Shown here one piece after another: positions 41,474 to 50,730 of a stretch of 58,144 bases of DNA (the stretch's first letter is position 1; each line of letters begins with the position of its first letter). The notes beneath the pieces were generated by a model, which did no database searches, was not told the origin of the DNA, and saw nothing but the letters and a program-made list of their open reading frames with translations. The stretch comes from Planctomycetota bacterium (GTDB taxonomy: Bacteria > Planctomycetota > Phycisphaerae > Phycisphaerales > SM1A02). The DNA lies in assembly GCA_022574595.1 (NCBI GenBank), contig JACZRS010000024.1:1-58144 (forward strand). The letters run 5' to 3'. The position numbers and the translations under genes are program-made.

Positions 41474-42415
41474 ATGAATACCATGACTCAACCAATGACG
41501 CTTTCATCTAAAGATTTACTTTGCCTGTCCCAGCTAACTTCGCAAGAGATAGAGCAAATTCTCACAACTGCAATAGATATGAAGAACGGCTATGGTTCAT
41601 TTAACACTTCGCTAAGCGATAAAACCATGGTGATGCTGTTTGAAAAGCCTTCTCTGCGAACACGCATGAGCTTTGAAGTTGGGTTTACTAAGCTAGGCGG
41701 ATCTGCAATTTATCTAGACCACCAGGGCAACCTTCTAGGCGAACGAGAATCAATCAGTGATTACGCGCTTAATCTCGAGCGCTGGGTGGATGTAATTGTT
41801 TCACGAACATTCAAACACGACACATTAGAGCAGCTAGCCAAGGCTGCTTCAATACCGATTATTAATGCGTTAAGTGATTTATACCATCCATGTCAAGCAC
41901 TTGCAGATGCACTTACTCTTAAAGAAAACTTTGCGGACCTTAAACAAATCAAACTAGCTTACATTGGTGATGGCAATAATGTTTGTCATTCATTATTACT
42001 CGTAGCTGCTAAGCTGGGGTTTGATATTACAGTTATTAGCCCTCAAGATTATTCACCAAACGCGCAGGTGGTTAGGCTAGCAGAGAAAATCGCTACAACA
42101 ACCGGTTCAATAATCGCGCTAACAAGCGATATTCAAGCTGCATCGGGCCATCACGCAATCTATACAGATACATGGGTATCAATGGGCCAAGAGCAAAGCC
42201 AAAGCCAGCGGCATGATCACTTTGCTCAATACCAGGTAACCGAAGAAGTTATGGCAAACGCTGATGCAGATGCAATTTTCATGCACTGTTTGCCTGCTCA
42301 TCGCGGGCAGGAAGTAGTTGCGGAAGTTATAGATTCGCCAAAGTCAGTAGTTTTTGATCAAGCGGAAAATCGCATGCACGCACAAAACGCTTTAATGCTG
42401 CACCTGCTTGCATAA
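41474..42415 (+). CDS. argF: Ornithine carbamoyltransferase
   Basis: 313 residues; makes citrulline from ornithine and carbamoyl phosphate. 'FEKPSLRTRMSFEVG' is the carbamoyl-phosphate loop with SLRT in place of STRT. 'LYHPCQALADALTLKE' is the second loop, 'DTWVSMGQE' the ornithine-binding SMG motif, and 'FMHCLPAHRGQEV' the catalytic Cys motif. These ornithine-binding residues argue against an acetyl- or succinylornithine transcarbamylase. It starts 2 nt after argB. Confidence 0.95.
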   Translation: MNTMTQPMTLSSKDLLCLSQLTSQEIEQILTTAIDMKNGYGSFNTSLSDKTMVMLFEKPSLRTRMSFEVGFTKLGGSAIYLDHQGNLLGERESISDYALNLERWVDVIVSRTFKHDTLEQLAKAASIPIINALSDLYHPCQALADALTLKENFADLKQIKLAYIGDGNNVCHSLLLVAAKLGFDITVISPQDYSPNAQVVRLAEKIATTTGSIIALTSDIQAASGHHAIYTDTWVSMGQEQSQSQRHDHFAQYQVTEEVMANADADAIFMHCLPAHRGQEVVAEVIDSPKSVVFDQAENRMHAQNALMLHLLA

Positions 42416-42441
42416 TCTCAATTTAAAGGACTGTCACTAAA

Positions 42442-43647
42442 ATGTCAAAGAAAGTTGTACTTGCATATTCAGGCGGATTAGATACTTCAGTTATAGTCCC
42501 CTGGCTAATAGAAAATTACGATTGTGAGGTCATCGCAGTCGTTGGCGATGTGGGGCAAGGCGCACATGAGCTTGAGGGTATAGAGGAAAAGGCTGGCAAA
42601 TCGGGCGCAAGCGAATGTTACGTTGTAGATCTAAAACGTGAGTTTGTTGAAGAATATGTATACCCAACAATAATTACCGGTGCGGTATATGAAGGTAGAT
42701 ATTTGCTCGGGACATCCATTGCCCGGCCGATACTTGCTAAAACTCAAGTACAGATTGCTAGAAAAGTTGGCGCAACTGCGCTGGCGCACGGGTGCACCGG
42801 TAAGGGCAACGATCAAGTGCGGTTTGAAAGTGCGTTTGCTGCGTTAGCACCAGATCTTGAAGTGATTGCTCCGTGGCGATTGTGGGATATGCGTTCGCGC
42901 GAGGAATTAATGCAATACCTTAGCGAGCGAAATATCCCTTGCGCTGCGAGTGTAGAAAAAATCTACAGCCGCGATGCAAACCTTTGGCATGTCTCACATG
43001 AAGGCGGCGATCTAGAGGATCCATATAAAGCCCCGCCAGATGATGTGTGGATGCTTACTACTTGCCCCACGCAGGCTCCTGATAAACCTGAGGAAGTACA
43101 TATCGAGTTTGAAAAAGGTCGGCCAATTAGTGTTAATGGAAAAGTAATGCCTGGTGATGTCTTGATTAGTGAACTTAACTTAATCGCAAGCAAGCATGGT
43201 GTCGGTCGTGTGGATATTGTAGAAAACCGATTGGTTGGCATGAAGTCGCGCGGCTGTTATGAAACGCCTGCGGGTACTGTAATTATGGAAGCACTAGCAA
43301 GTCTTGAAGAGCTTGTGCTTGACCGTGAAACGCTTCATTATCGCCAACAACTTGGGCTTAAGTTTGCTGATTTAGTTTATGATGGCAGATGGTTTACGCC
43401 GGTTCGTGAAGCAATTTCCGCTGCGGCTGAATCCATCGCCAAACGCTTAGATGGCGAGGTTGTCGTTCGCTTATATAAGGGAAGCGCAACGACTATTCAA
43501 AGACGATCACCTAACAGTTTATACTCAGAAGATTTTGCCACCTTCGGCGAGGATGATGTTTACGACCAATCACATGCAGAAGGTTTCATTCGATTGTTTT
43601 CACTTCCAAGTCGAATCGCATCGCTAAAAAGTAAGGTGAAAGTCTAA
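42442..43647 (+). CDS. argG: Argininosuccinate synthase
   Basis: 401 residues; joins citrulline and aspartate using ATP. '[19 protein letters not shown]' is the ATP-pyrophosphatase P-loop (SGGLDTS), '[16 protein letters not shown]' binds citrulline and aspartate, and '[20 protein letters not shown]' is a later signature. Length normal. AAAGGA upstream of the ATG. The stop overlaps the argH start by 1 nt (TAATG). Confidence 0.97.
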   Translation: MSKKVVLAYSGGLDTSVIVPWLIENYDCEVIAVVGDVGQGAHELEGIEEKAGKSGASECYVVDLKREFVEEYVYPTIITGAVYEGRYLLGTSIARPILAKTQVQIARKVGATALAHGCTGKGNDQVRFESAFAALAPDLEVIAPWRLWDMRSREELMQYLSERNIPCAASVEKIYSRDANLWHVSHEGGDLEDPYKAPPDDVWMLTTCPTQAPDKPEEVHIEFEKGRPISVNGKVMPGDVLISELNLIASKHGVGRVDIVENRLVGMKSRGCYETPAGTVIMEALASLEELVLDRETLHYRQQLGLKFADLVYDGRWFTPVREAISAAAESIAKRLDGEVVVRLYKGSATTIQRRSPNSLYSEDFATFGEDDVYDQSHAEGFIRLFSLPSRIASLKSKVKV

Positions 43648-45506
43648 TGGCTCTTTGGGGCGGTAGATTTGAAAGTGACCCTGATCCGCTTTTCAAGCAG
43701 TTCAATGACTCGCTGCCTTATGATTGGCGCTTGGTGCAGCAGGATATATCCGGTTCGATTGCATGGGCGCACGGCCTGGAGAAGGCGGGTGTATTAAGCG
43801 ATACTGAAACCCACCAGTTAGTTAGCGCGCTCAACGAGATTGCAACTCTAGCGGATAATGATCCTAAAGCTGTTGCTGATGCAGGTGATGAGGATATTCA
43901 TAGCTGGGTGGAAAGACAGTTAATTGAGCGTCTTGGTGACGTAGGGAAAAAGCTTCACACAGGTCGTAGCCGCAATGATCAAGTTGCAACTGATTTAAGA
44001 CTATGGGTGCGGCAAGAACTTACCGAGCGGCAACGCGAAATTCTTGATGCACAGGAATCGCTGCTTACTCTTGCAGACAAATATAAAAAAGTAGTATTTC
44101 CAGGATATACGCATTTGCAAAGAGCACAGCCGATTTTGTTTTCGCATTGGTGTTTAGCGTATTATGAAATGCTGGAAAGAGATCGCTTGCGCTTTGCTGA
44201 TGCGGATAGACGCGTGGCGGTTTGCCCACTTGGTTGCGGCGCGCTTGCGGGAACAGCGTTTGATATTGACCGCGAAGCCATCGCCCACGAACTTCACTTT
44301 GATGGACCAGCAGCTAACAGTATTGATGCGGTTTCAGATCGTGATTTTCTTGTTGAAACACTGGCAGCATCAGCGCTGTGCGGGCTTCATTTGAGTCGCT
44401 TGGCTGAGGATTTGGTTTTTTACGCAAGCAGCGAAGCGGGGTTTGTGCAGCTAGATGATACTACGACCACAGGCTCATCCATGATGCCGCAAAAGAAGAA
44501 TCCCGATGCGCTGGAGTTGATTCGTGGTAAATCGGGGCGATTGCTTGGCTCTCTTGTATCAATGTGTGTAACACTTAAGGGTTTGCCAACCGCTTACAAC
44601 AAAGACCTGCAGGAAGACAAGCAATCCATATTTGATTCGATGGATACGCTATCAATGTGTTTGCGTGTTGTGCGTATGGTTCTCGATCGTCTTGTAGTTT
44701 GTGAGGAACTTGCTAAGAAGGCTGCTCAAGGCGGTTACACAAATGCAACGGATCTTGCGGATTATCTAGTTGATCAGAAGGTGCCGTTCCGTGAAGCGCA
44801 TGAGCAGGTTGGACTCATAGTTAATGAAGCGATAAAACAAAACAAGAATATCGAGGATTTGCCCACGGAAGTTATAAAGGAGATTGCGCCCGCTATTGGT
44901 GATGACTATCGAGATAAATTAACGATTGATGCATCACTAAATAGACGAAACGCAATTGGCGGTACTTCTCCTATCCAAGTTGCCGCGGCTATGCAAACGG
45001 CTGCGAACAATCTGGCAACTAATCGCAATCAGCTAAGCGCTGCTGCGGTTCGTATTCGTCAGGCAAGAATTGATGACATTGATGGCATTTGCCAGCTTGT
45101 AGATTACTGGGCCAAGGCCGGCGAGAATCTGCCACGCTCGCGCGATGACATTTTAGAAGGCATACAAGATTTCGCCGTTGCGGTTGATGGCCAAATGATC
45201 GTTGGGTGTGGCTCTTTGTATGTCTATACACATCTGCTGGCTGAGATTAGATCAATCGGCGTTGCCACAAGTCACCACGGCGGCGGAGTGGGTTCAAAGT
45301 TAGTAGAGCACTTCATGCGCCGCGCAACTCGACTTCACATTCCAAGAGTATTTGTACTGACGCGCAAACCGAAGTTCTTTGGAAGACTAGGTTTTTGCCA
45401 ACAAGAAATGGATGTCTTGCCTGAGAAGGTTTATAAGGATTGCGTCAACTGCCCCAAGATTGATTGCTGTGACGAAATCCCCATGGTGTATGAGACGAAA
45501 GTGTAA
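43647..45506 (+). CDS. argH: Argininosuccinate lyase fused to N-acetylglutamate synthase-like GNAT
   Basis: 619 residues. Residues 1-460 are argininosuccinate lyase: 'LWGGRFESDPDPLFKQFNDS' at the start, 'HTGRSRNDQVATDLRL' and the catalytic Ser loop 'GSSMMPQKKNPDALELIRGK'. Residues ~465-619 are a short GNAT: 'RIRQARIDDIDGICQLVDYW', 'SIGVATSHHGGGVGSKLVE' (acetyl-CoA loop) and 'GFCQQEMDVLPEKVYKDC' with a Cys-rich end, matching the stand-alone short N-acetylglutamate synthase (S-NAGS, ArgA-type) group. The fusion is the 'ArgH(A)' arrangement known from marine gammaproteobacteria. It supplies the first and last steps of arginine synthesis in one protein; argD and argE/J are absent here. Confidence 0.92.
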   Translation: MALWGGRFESDPDPLFKQFNDSLPYDWRLVQQDISGSIAWAHGLEKAGVLSDTETHQLVSALNEIATLADNDPKAVADAGDEDIHSWVERQLIERLGDVGKKLHTGRSRNDQVATDLRLWVRQELTERQREILDAQESLLTLADKYKKVVFPGYTHLQRAQPILFSHWCLAYYEMLERDRLRFADADRRVAVCPLGCGALAGTAFDIDREAIAHELHFDGPAANSIDAVSDRDFLVETLAASALCGLHLSRLAEDLVFYASSEAGFVQLDDTTTTGSSMMPQKKNPDALELIRGKSGRLLGSLVSMCVTLKGLPTAYNKDLQEDKQSIFDSMDTLSMCLRVVRMVLDRLVVCEELAKKAAQGGYTNATDLADYLVDQKVPFREAHEQVGLIVNEAIKQNKNIEDLPTEVIKEIAPAIGDDYRDKLTIDASLNRRNAIGGTSPIQVAAAMQTAANNLATNRNQLSAAAVRIRQARIDDIDGICQLVDYWAKAGENLPRSRDDILEGIQDFAVAVDGQMIVGCGSLYVYTHLLAEIRSIGVATSHHGGGVGSKLVEHFMRRATRLHIPRVFVLTRKPKFFGRLGFCQQEMDVLPEKVYKDCVNCPKIDCCDEIPMVYETKV

Positions 45507-45563
45507 TGCAATAATTGTGATTGTTACTACCTGTGATTATTCCCATTCGTCAAAATCACGTAA

Positions 45564-46622
45564 CTATCCCCAATTGGCAAATAGGATGAGCAAGTCGTTA
45601 GTACTAACCGTGCAATTGTCGTCTAAGTCCGCCGGGCAATCTATGCAAGTATCACAGGATCCCCAATTGGAGAAAAGAATTAGCAGATCACTAACACTAA
45701 CTGATCCGTCGCCATTAAGGTCGCCAATGTTCGGGCCGAATAACATGAAGTGCGATCCGTCAAGGCCTCCGCCTGTTGCAAATACCTCGAGAAAATGGCC
45801 CGATATTCCATCGTATTTAATCACTGAATCTGTCTGAAAACTTGCAACGTAGAAATCCCCCTTTGGACCGAAGGTAATTCCGATCGGTACAGACATATTG
45901 CCAGACGCAAAGACATCTATAAAATCTCCGCTTTGACCGTCATAAAGAAGCACTTGATTGGTTATAGCACTTGCGACGTAAAGGTGGCCATCCGCTCCAA
46001 AGAGAAGTCCCGTGGGGTTGTTCAGCCCTCCATCCCCGGTATCGACAAATTGCTCAACGAATTGCCCCGTGCTTCCGTTGTATCGGATAACCATGTCACT
46101 TAACGCGCTGGCAACGTATAAATCACCATCACTTCCGAAAGCCAGTCCAATCGGTCCATCAAGGCCATCTCCTTGAGCGAAGACGCCCATGAACTGGCCT
46201 GTCGATCCATCGTACCTCAGCACTTGATCGCTAATACCGCTTGATACATAGAGATTATCATCTGCCCCAAAGACTAGCCCCCTAGCGCCTGCGAGTCCGC
46301 CCGTCTCATCAATCTTTGTTTTAGGATCGTCGAAGATGAACGAGTTTATAAATACTCCAGTTTGCCCATCATATCGATTGACCAAAGGGAGGTCGCCCGA
46401 AGCAACGTACAAGTGCCCATCAGGATCAAAGTCCATGCCTATGGCATTGATCAAACCTCCGCCCTCAGCAAAGACCTCTATAAAATCACCGCTTTGTCCA
46501 TCGTATCGAATTACACTGTGATTGAAGCGCCCCGAGACCAGTAGGTCTTGAGCGCAAACTAGCATTGGGAACATGCCGCATCCTACTCCCATGCAGATCG
46601 CAATAACAATCGATTGTCTCAT
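45564..46622 (-). CDS. Secreted NHL-repeat beta-propeller with dockerin-like C-terminus
   Basis: 352 residues from the ATG at 46622, where GGAG upstream and a signal peptide ('IVIAICMGVGCGMFPMLVCA') agree; the frame opens at 46709. Six or seven ~45-residue repeats follow the pattern 'DGHLYVAS...VIRYDGSTGQF...GL..P.GL.FG', a propeller of NHL type. The C-terminus 'GDLNGDGSVSVSDLLILFSN' followed by a Cys-rich 'CDTCIDCPADLDDNC' and a second '..LLILFANWG' is a pair of calcium-binding EF-hand-like repeats, as in dockerins, commonly seen in planctomycete secreted proteins. Likely exported; role unknown. Confidence 0.82.
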   Translation of the reverse strand: MRQSIVIAICMGVGCGMFPMLVCAQDLLVSGRFNHSVIRYDGQSGDFIEVFAEGGGLINAIGMDFDPDGHLYVASGDLPLVNRYDGQTGVFINSFIFDDPKTKIDETGGLAGARGLVFGADDNLYVSSGISDQVLRYDGSTGQFMGVFAQGDGLDGPIGLAFGSDGDLYVASALSDMVIRYNGSTGQFVEQFVDTGDGGLNNPTGLLFGADGHLYVASAITNQVLLYDGQSGDFIDVFASGNMSVPIGITFGPKGDFYVASFQTDSVIKYDGISGHFLEVFATGGGLDGSHFMLFGPNIGDLNGDGSVSVSDLLILFSNWGSCDTCIDCPADLDDNCTVSTNDLLILFANWG

Positions 46623-46911
46623 TACTAATCTCCTCTTAATCTTAAATATGCAGCATCGCGGCCCCGCAGCCTTGATCTCCGCTTCTTCAATAAGTAATCC
46701 GTAGCACAAGGGGAATTCTGCCTCTAATTCGCAGATAATTAATACTAAAATGTCATCCTGAATCCTTTACCGTTCCTCCTCCGTTCATCCTGACAACTTT
46801 TTCGTTTCTATACCGTTTTCATACAGCAAGCGCGGTTGTTCGAAGCCTTTAGTAACGATGTGATTAATTGGGATTAAGTGCCAAACAGCTTGTGTCGAAG
46901 AAAATTGTTCA

Positions 46912-47343
46912 GTGATGCAGATTACAAAGAAGAAATCGAGAAACTTGACGCCGCGTTTGATCGGCTCGGTCATAGTCTTTGTCATCATAGTAGGATTGGC
47001 GTATGCCTATTCACAGCGCAATGTCTACCACGTAACGATTGTGCCCGGTAATTCGGCATCGCTTACAATTGAAGTTCCAATGCAGCGAATGGGGCGATCC
47101 AAGAGTTTTGCCAAGGAGCGGGGTTTACCTATGCGCTGCAAGATCACTCGTCCTGATAAGCCTGATGATGTGCGCGTGGTTGTCGTTCACACGGAACACA
47201 CCGTTCACAAGATGCGAGCGAAACTGCGCGTGTCGGCTAGTAGCCAAGCGCCAAAGAGTAAACACAAGTGGCGTGCGGACTTTGAGCTTGATGGCCAAGG
47301 CGATTGGCCACAAGCAACCATCGTTGTCAAAGTTCAAGATTGA
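46912..47343 (+). CDS. Small single-helix membrane protein
   Basis: 143 residues. A membrane helix at about 16-34 ('GSVIVFVIIVGLAYAYS') after a basic N-terminus, so the ~108-residue C-terminal part should face outward. It contains 'VTIVPGNSASLTIEVPMQRM' and 'HKWRADFELDGQGDWPQATI', which looks like a small beta-sandwich. No recognised family. Its codon use resembles the window; no operon partner. Confidence 0.6.
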   Translation: MMQITKKKSRNLTPRLIGSVIVFVIIVGLAYAYSQRNVYHVTIVPGNSASLTIEVPMQRMGRSKSFAKERGLPMRCKITRPDKPDDVRVVVVHTEHTVHKMRAKLRVSASSQAPKSKHKWRADFELDGQGDWPQATIVVKVQD

Positions 47344-47445
47344 TATACTGCCCAAAATGAGATATCAGCAGCTTGCCGCCTTCTTTCTGGCTAATGCCCA
47401 GTGTCGCAGCGCAGCGAAGATCCGCCTATGGCGGGCCTAGTGCCT

Positions 47446-48927
47446 TCATTCAGGACACGGCCCCCAGTTACCCAAGAGTATTAGTAGGTCGTTTGTATTT
47501 ACTACTCCGCTTTCGTCGAAATCGGCTGTTCCTGCTCTACCCCATTGCGCAAAGAGTTCAAGTAGATCGGATGTCCCGACGGATCCGGAGTTGTCGAGAT
47601 CCCAGGGGCATAATGCGATAACACTCAGACTGATGGAAGTTTCGTCCTGCTGAATCTCCCAAACTAGTGAGCCAGGTAGTAGAGGCAAGTCAAAGGTGAA
47701 TGCATCAACAGCGATTGCGCCAGCAATTTCAAAGCTGTCTCCATTACCAGGTACAAACCCATCTACCAACTCGATACGTGTGTCAAAGCTCTCTATCAAA
47801 CCTGTACTTGTAATAGCTGGTGTCTGATAGTCACTAGAAGAAGAAATCCCAATAATTGTCTGTGGCTGCTTATCACCTTCAAGCCAATCTCCACGATATA
47901 CATCGCCAGCGACTTCAACTTGTCCACCAGAAGAAAGTGTCCATCGTCCGTAAGCAATAAAACCAATGTATAAATCACCTTGAACCAGTAGCAGCGACCC
48001 CTCTCCGTCGACGATGATCTCTCCTACACCGCCAAGAATTGGATCCTGTACGGGCTCCAAAAATGTCCCAACCGTGACAAAGCTATTGGCAATGACATGT
48101 CCACCATCCAGTATCTCAAGCGATCCTTGTCCAGTTTGTCCAACATCAAACGGCCCATCAACTGTCCAGGATGAACCAGGCCCCGAGACAGTAACGCTAC
48201 CGATAGAAAATAACTGCTCCCCAATTATCGCAGTTCCTGATGTAACTGTAGCGCCGTCTAAAATCGAAAGATTGCCCGTGCCCTCTAACGCTACAATTAG
48301 AGCGCTATCAGCTAACAATTCCGTACCAAGCCCGGTTATGATTGCCGAGCCTGTCGCACTGTCTTGTATGCCGATTTGGGTTACAAAGCTATCTGCAAAG
48401 CTGCCATTGGAAAGTTCAAATACCCCATCACCATAATGACCTACGCGCAAGTGAAAATCGTTAAGAAGATTCGATCCATCGGTTACAAAAAGCCAACCGG
48501 AAGAGCCTGCGACTTCGCCGATATTTGTAAACTTTGCGAATAGTGTGCCGTTGGTGATTGTTAGTTGAGCAAAGTTTTTCGCTAAGTCCCCTACAACTAT
48601 TGAAGGTGTGGTTGTGATAGGATTTATAAGAGAATAGCTAAAGCCACCTAGATTGTAGGTGACATTGCCATTACCTATTAAAACGCGATCACTAAATGCA
48701 CTGGCATCAAAGGTAACTGTGTAAGTGTTTGCAAGATCAAAAATGGCTGTGGTGTTGGCATTAGGTACAGGCCCATCCCAGTTTTCCGAATTATCAAATG
48801 TTCCTCCTGCACTTGTGATCCAATGTCTATCAGTGCCACCCGCAGTTGCCGTGCTTGAAGCAATAGCTAATAAAGATCCTACAGTAGCTGCTAATTTCAA
48901 ATTTACGAATGTGTTGCGGCCGATCAT
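47446..48927 (-). CDS. Secreted protein with T5SS/PEP-CTERM-associated repeats and dockerin-like tail
   Basis: 493 residues. Signal peptide (~29 residues, 'AATVGSLLAIASSTATA'). Residues 100-290 carry repeats such as 'GSGWLFVTDGSNLLNDFHLRVG' (quoted in shorter form as 'LFVTDGS..LRVGHYGDG'), 'SATGSAIITGLGTELLADSA' and 'GSVTVSGPGSSWTVDG'. This is the 'VGxxGxGxLxIxxG..V' pattern of T5SS/PEP-CTERM-associated repeats, giving a beta-helix. The C-terminus 'CPWDLDNSGSVGTSDLLELF' and 'GVVNTNDLLILLGNWGPC' is a paired EF-hand tail like that of 45564-46622. Unknown function, likely cell surface or extracellular. Confidence 0.82.
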   Translation of the reverse strand: MIGRNTFVNLKLAATVGSLLAIASSTATAGGTDRHWITSAGGTFDNSENWDGPVPNANTTAIFDLANTYTVTFDASAFSDRVLIGNGNVTYNLGGFSYSLINPITTTPSIVVGDLAKNFAQLTITNGTLFAKFTNIGEVAGSSGWLFVTDGSNLLNDFHLRVGHYGDGVFELSNGSFADSFVTQIGIQDSATGSAIITGLGTELLADSALIVALEGTGNLSILDGATVTSGTAIIGEQLFSIGSVTVSGPGSSWTVDGPFDVGQTGQGSLEILDGGHVIANSFVTVGTFLEPVQDPILGGVGEIIVDGEGSLLLVQGDLYIGFIAYGRWTLSSGGQVEVAGDVYRGDWLEGDKQPQTIIGISSSSDYQTPAITSTGLIESFDTRIELVDGFVPGNGDSFEIAGAIAVDAFTFDLPLLPGSLVWEIQQDETSISLSVIALCPWDLDNSGSVGTSDLLELFAQWGRAGTADFDESGVVNTNDLLILLGNWGPCPE

Positions 48928-48951
48928 CTTCCGGCTCCTTATTTTTTATAG

Positions 48952-50181
48952 CTAATCGGGTAGAAGCTCTATGCTCCAATTTGTTTTCGGTTTATCAATA
49001 TCATCATCAGTTGATGGGGGCTTAATAGATTTGCGCCATCCCGAGCGGTCGAAATGCTTGGACTTGCCAGCAAGAGGACTCATACCTCCAAGCGTATCTC
49101 GCCCCATAATTCCATCAGTTGTGAGAATATGATGGCTCAGTGGTACGCCGTCGTATCCGTAAGAGATGCAGTAACCATCTGATCCGAAAGATGTACCTCG
49201 ATGCCAGAGACCATCAACTCCTCCAGTATCTTTAAGCACTTGCAGATCCGCAGCTAGTACTTCTGTATTAGGTAGCAGGCGAATGTGCCCATCATAGAAA
49301 AGAGATGCCGGCGCTGAATTTATACTGTGATTGAACTGATAGGGTGTACAGTCACCAGGGAGACCAATGCACGAACCAGCGGGATTACAGTCAGCCGGTG
49401 GATTCTGTAGCCAATTGTGCTCGATTATTTGGGTTTTAAGATCGGGGTAAGTTGCTTGGAAAAGTCCTGGAGATTCGAATCCGTTAGCTATGCTCCAAGG
49501 ATCCTGCCAGCCGCCCGCTGCGTTTGAGCGCATTACATCCGGGTGATACATCGAAGCTGGCGAATTAACATAGCTAATCCATGTAGGTGGATTGAACGCA
49601 GTGGGAAATTCGAATGGGTCATCGAATGCCGGTTCGATCTCGGCCATTGCGACCGTGTCTTTGGGAGCATAAAAAGTTGGGTCGTAGAATCGGCCGTTGA
49701 CGTAATCATGCAGTCGTTTTGCATTACCGATACGAAAGTTGCCGAACCCATCAATCCCTTGTCCATCGGGAAAACCAATAGGTAAGAATGCCCAGCTATG
49801 AAAGCCCATGTGTGACCAGTAGGCAAAGACTCCTACCGAACCATTGAAACTCTCACCCCAACCAGCGATTATCGGTGGGATACATCCTGGATTCCATGGA
49901 TCGCCTCCACCACAACCATGAGCATCGTTGTAACCCTGTACGCTGCCATAAACAGACAGATCATCGACTGTGTACGACACCTGCCTGCCTTCGTTATCAG
50001 CTGCGAAAAGTACATGTGCAACACTTAAGGTCATAAGGTTGCTCATCGACTCTTGCAACATCGAATCGCCTTTGGACTTTGCCATCGCTGGAACCACCAG
50101 AGATATACCTAGCAAAATTACCAGAACTACTACCAATAGCTCGGTGAGTGTGAATCCCATCTTTTTTCTAGGGTGTTTCAT
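48952..50181 (-). CDS. Type II pseudopilin-like protein
   Basis: 409 residues. The N-terminus 'KKMGFTLTELLVVVLVILLG' is a prepilin-peptidase site (cleavage before F-T-L-T-E) with one membrane helix. A long mainly C-terminal part has 'HSINSAPASLFYDGHIRLLP' (the H-x-DG type motif of planctomycete pseudopilins of the DUF1559 sort) and 'DGIMGRDTLGGMSPLAGKS'. 'GGGDPWNPGCIPPIIAG' and similar loops suggest a large globular head. Such proteins are numerous in planctomycetes and act in a type II secretion-like apparatus of unknown cargo. The promoter side is 50182-50337. Confidence 0.85.
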   Translation of the reverse strand: MKHPRKKMGFTLTELLVVVLVILLGISLVVPAMAKSKGDSMLQESMSNLMTLSVAHVLFAADNEGRQVSYTVDDLSVYGSVQGYNDAHGCGGGDPWNPGCIPPIIAGWGESFNGSVGVFAYWSHMGFHSWAFLPIGFPDGQGIDGFGNFRIGNAKRLHDYVNGRFYDPTFYAPKDTVAMAEIEPAFDDPFEFPTAFNPPTWISYVNSPASMYHPDVMRSNAAGGWQDPWSIANGFESPGLFQATYPDLKTQIIEHNWLQNPPADCNPAGSCIGLPGDCTPYQFNHSINSAPASLFYDGHIRLLPNTEVLAADLQVLKDTGGVDGLWHRGTSFGSDGYCISYGYDGVPLSHHILTTDGIMGRDTLGGMSPLAGKSKHFDRSGWRKSIKPPSTDDDIDKPKTNWSIELLPD

Positions 50182-50337
50182 AACTTGGATCCTCCGTAAT
50201 ATTGCAAACTGCTAACGAGTACTCTAAAGGGTAGATACGCCGTTTCTTTCAATATCCTGCGCGCTTCACGATTTTTTTTTAAAATTAGTGAAGATTTTTC
50301 CATAAAGCACTATTTTTGACGTTGTATAGCCGATTCA

Positions 50338-50700
50338 TGGCGGTTCAGGCAGAAACTCAAGGCTCCAAATTGGTCTGTCAGGCTCTTCGTCATCGTTTGC
50401 ACTAAAGTCAAAATCCTTTGATTTGGATCTCTGGATCAGGACCAACCTGAGTTGTCAAAATATGAGGATTTACCAGCAAGAGGACTCATGCCTCCGAGCG
50501 TGTCTCGCCCCATGATTCCGTGATTGCAATCCAAATGCCCATTGCCAAAATGCGTACCGTCTCGCCGTATGTAGTTTTCGAGATTGTGCTGTATGATCTT
50601 GGCCAGTACGGCAAGATCTTACTTGTAGAGTTCACCTGTTCCCTAGGCCTCAATCCCGTCGAATTTGCTCATTGCGCCAAAGCTGCTAGGCTTTTTGTCA
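50338..50700 (-). pseudogene. Decayed paralogue of the pseudopilin gene (3' part)
   Basis: The minus-strand frames give 'SSFGAMSKFDGIEA' then 'TGELYK' (two stops), then 'DLAVLAKIIQ' and 'RDGTHFGNGHLDCNHGIMGRD', and 'TLGGMSPLAGKS'. These align with the C-terminal half of the intact pseudopilin ('LFYDGHIRLLP...HRGTSFGSDGY...DGIMGRDTLGGMSPL'). A stop follows 'DNSGWS', and 'RPIWSLEFLPEPP' in a shifted frame matches its tail 'TNWSIELLPD'. The part for the N-terminal half is missing; the MFS gene begins at 50731, on the far side. At least two stops and one frameshift are present, so it is not functional. Confidence 0.75.
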
Positions 50701-50730
50701 TAACCGGGCTTAGCAAAGGATGGACATAAC

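Noticed and set aside
41474-42415. N-acetylornithine or N-succinylornithine transcarbamylase instead of ArgF
   Set aside because: 'DTWVSMG' and 'HCLPAHRG' are the ornithine carbamoyltransferase motifs. The SLRT variant of STRT does not by itself indicate an acylated substrate.
50220-50320. Terminator at the run of nine T's
   Set aside because: The CTTCAC...GTGAAG stem around the T-run has an AT-rich interior, and its only neighbours are the start of the pseudopilin gene and a pseudogene end; it is too weak to call.
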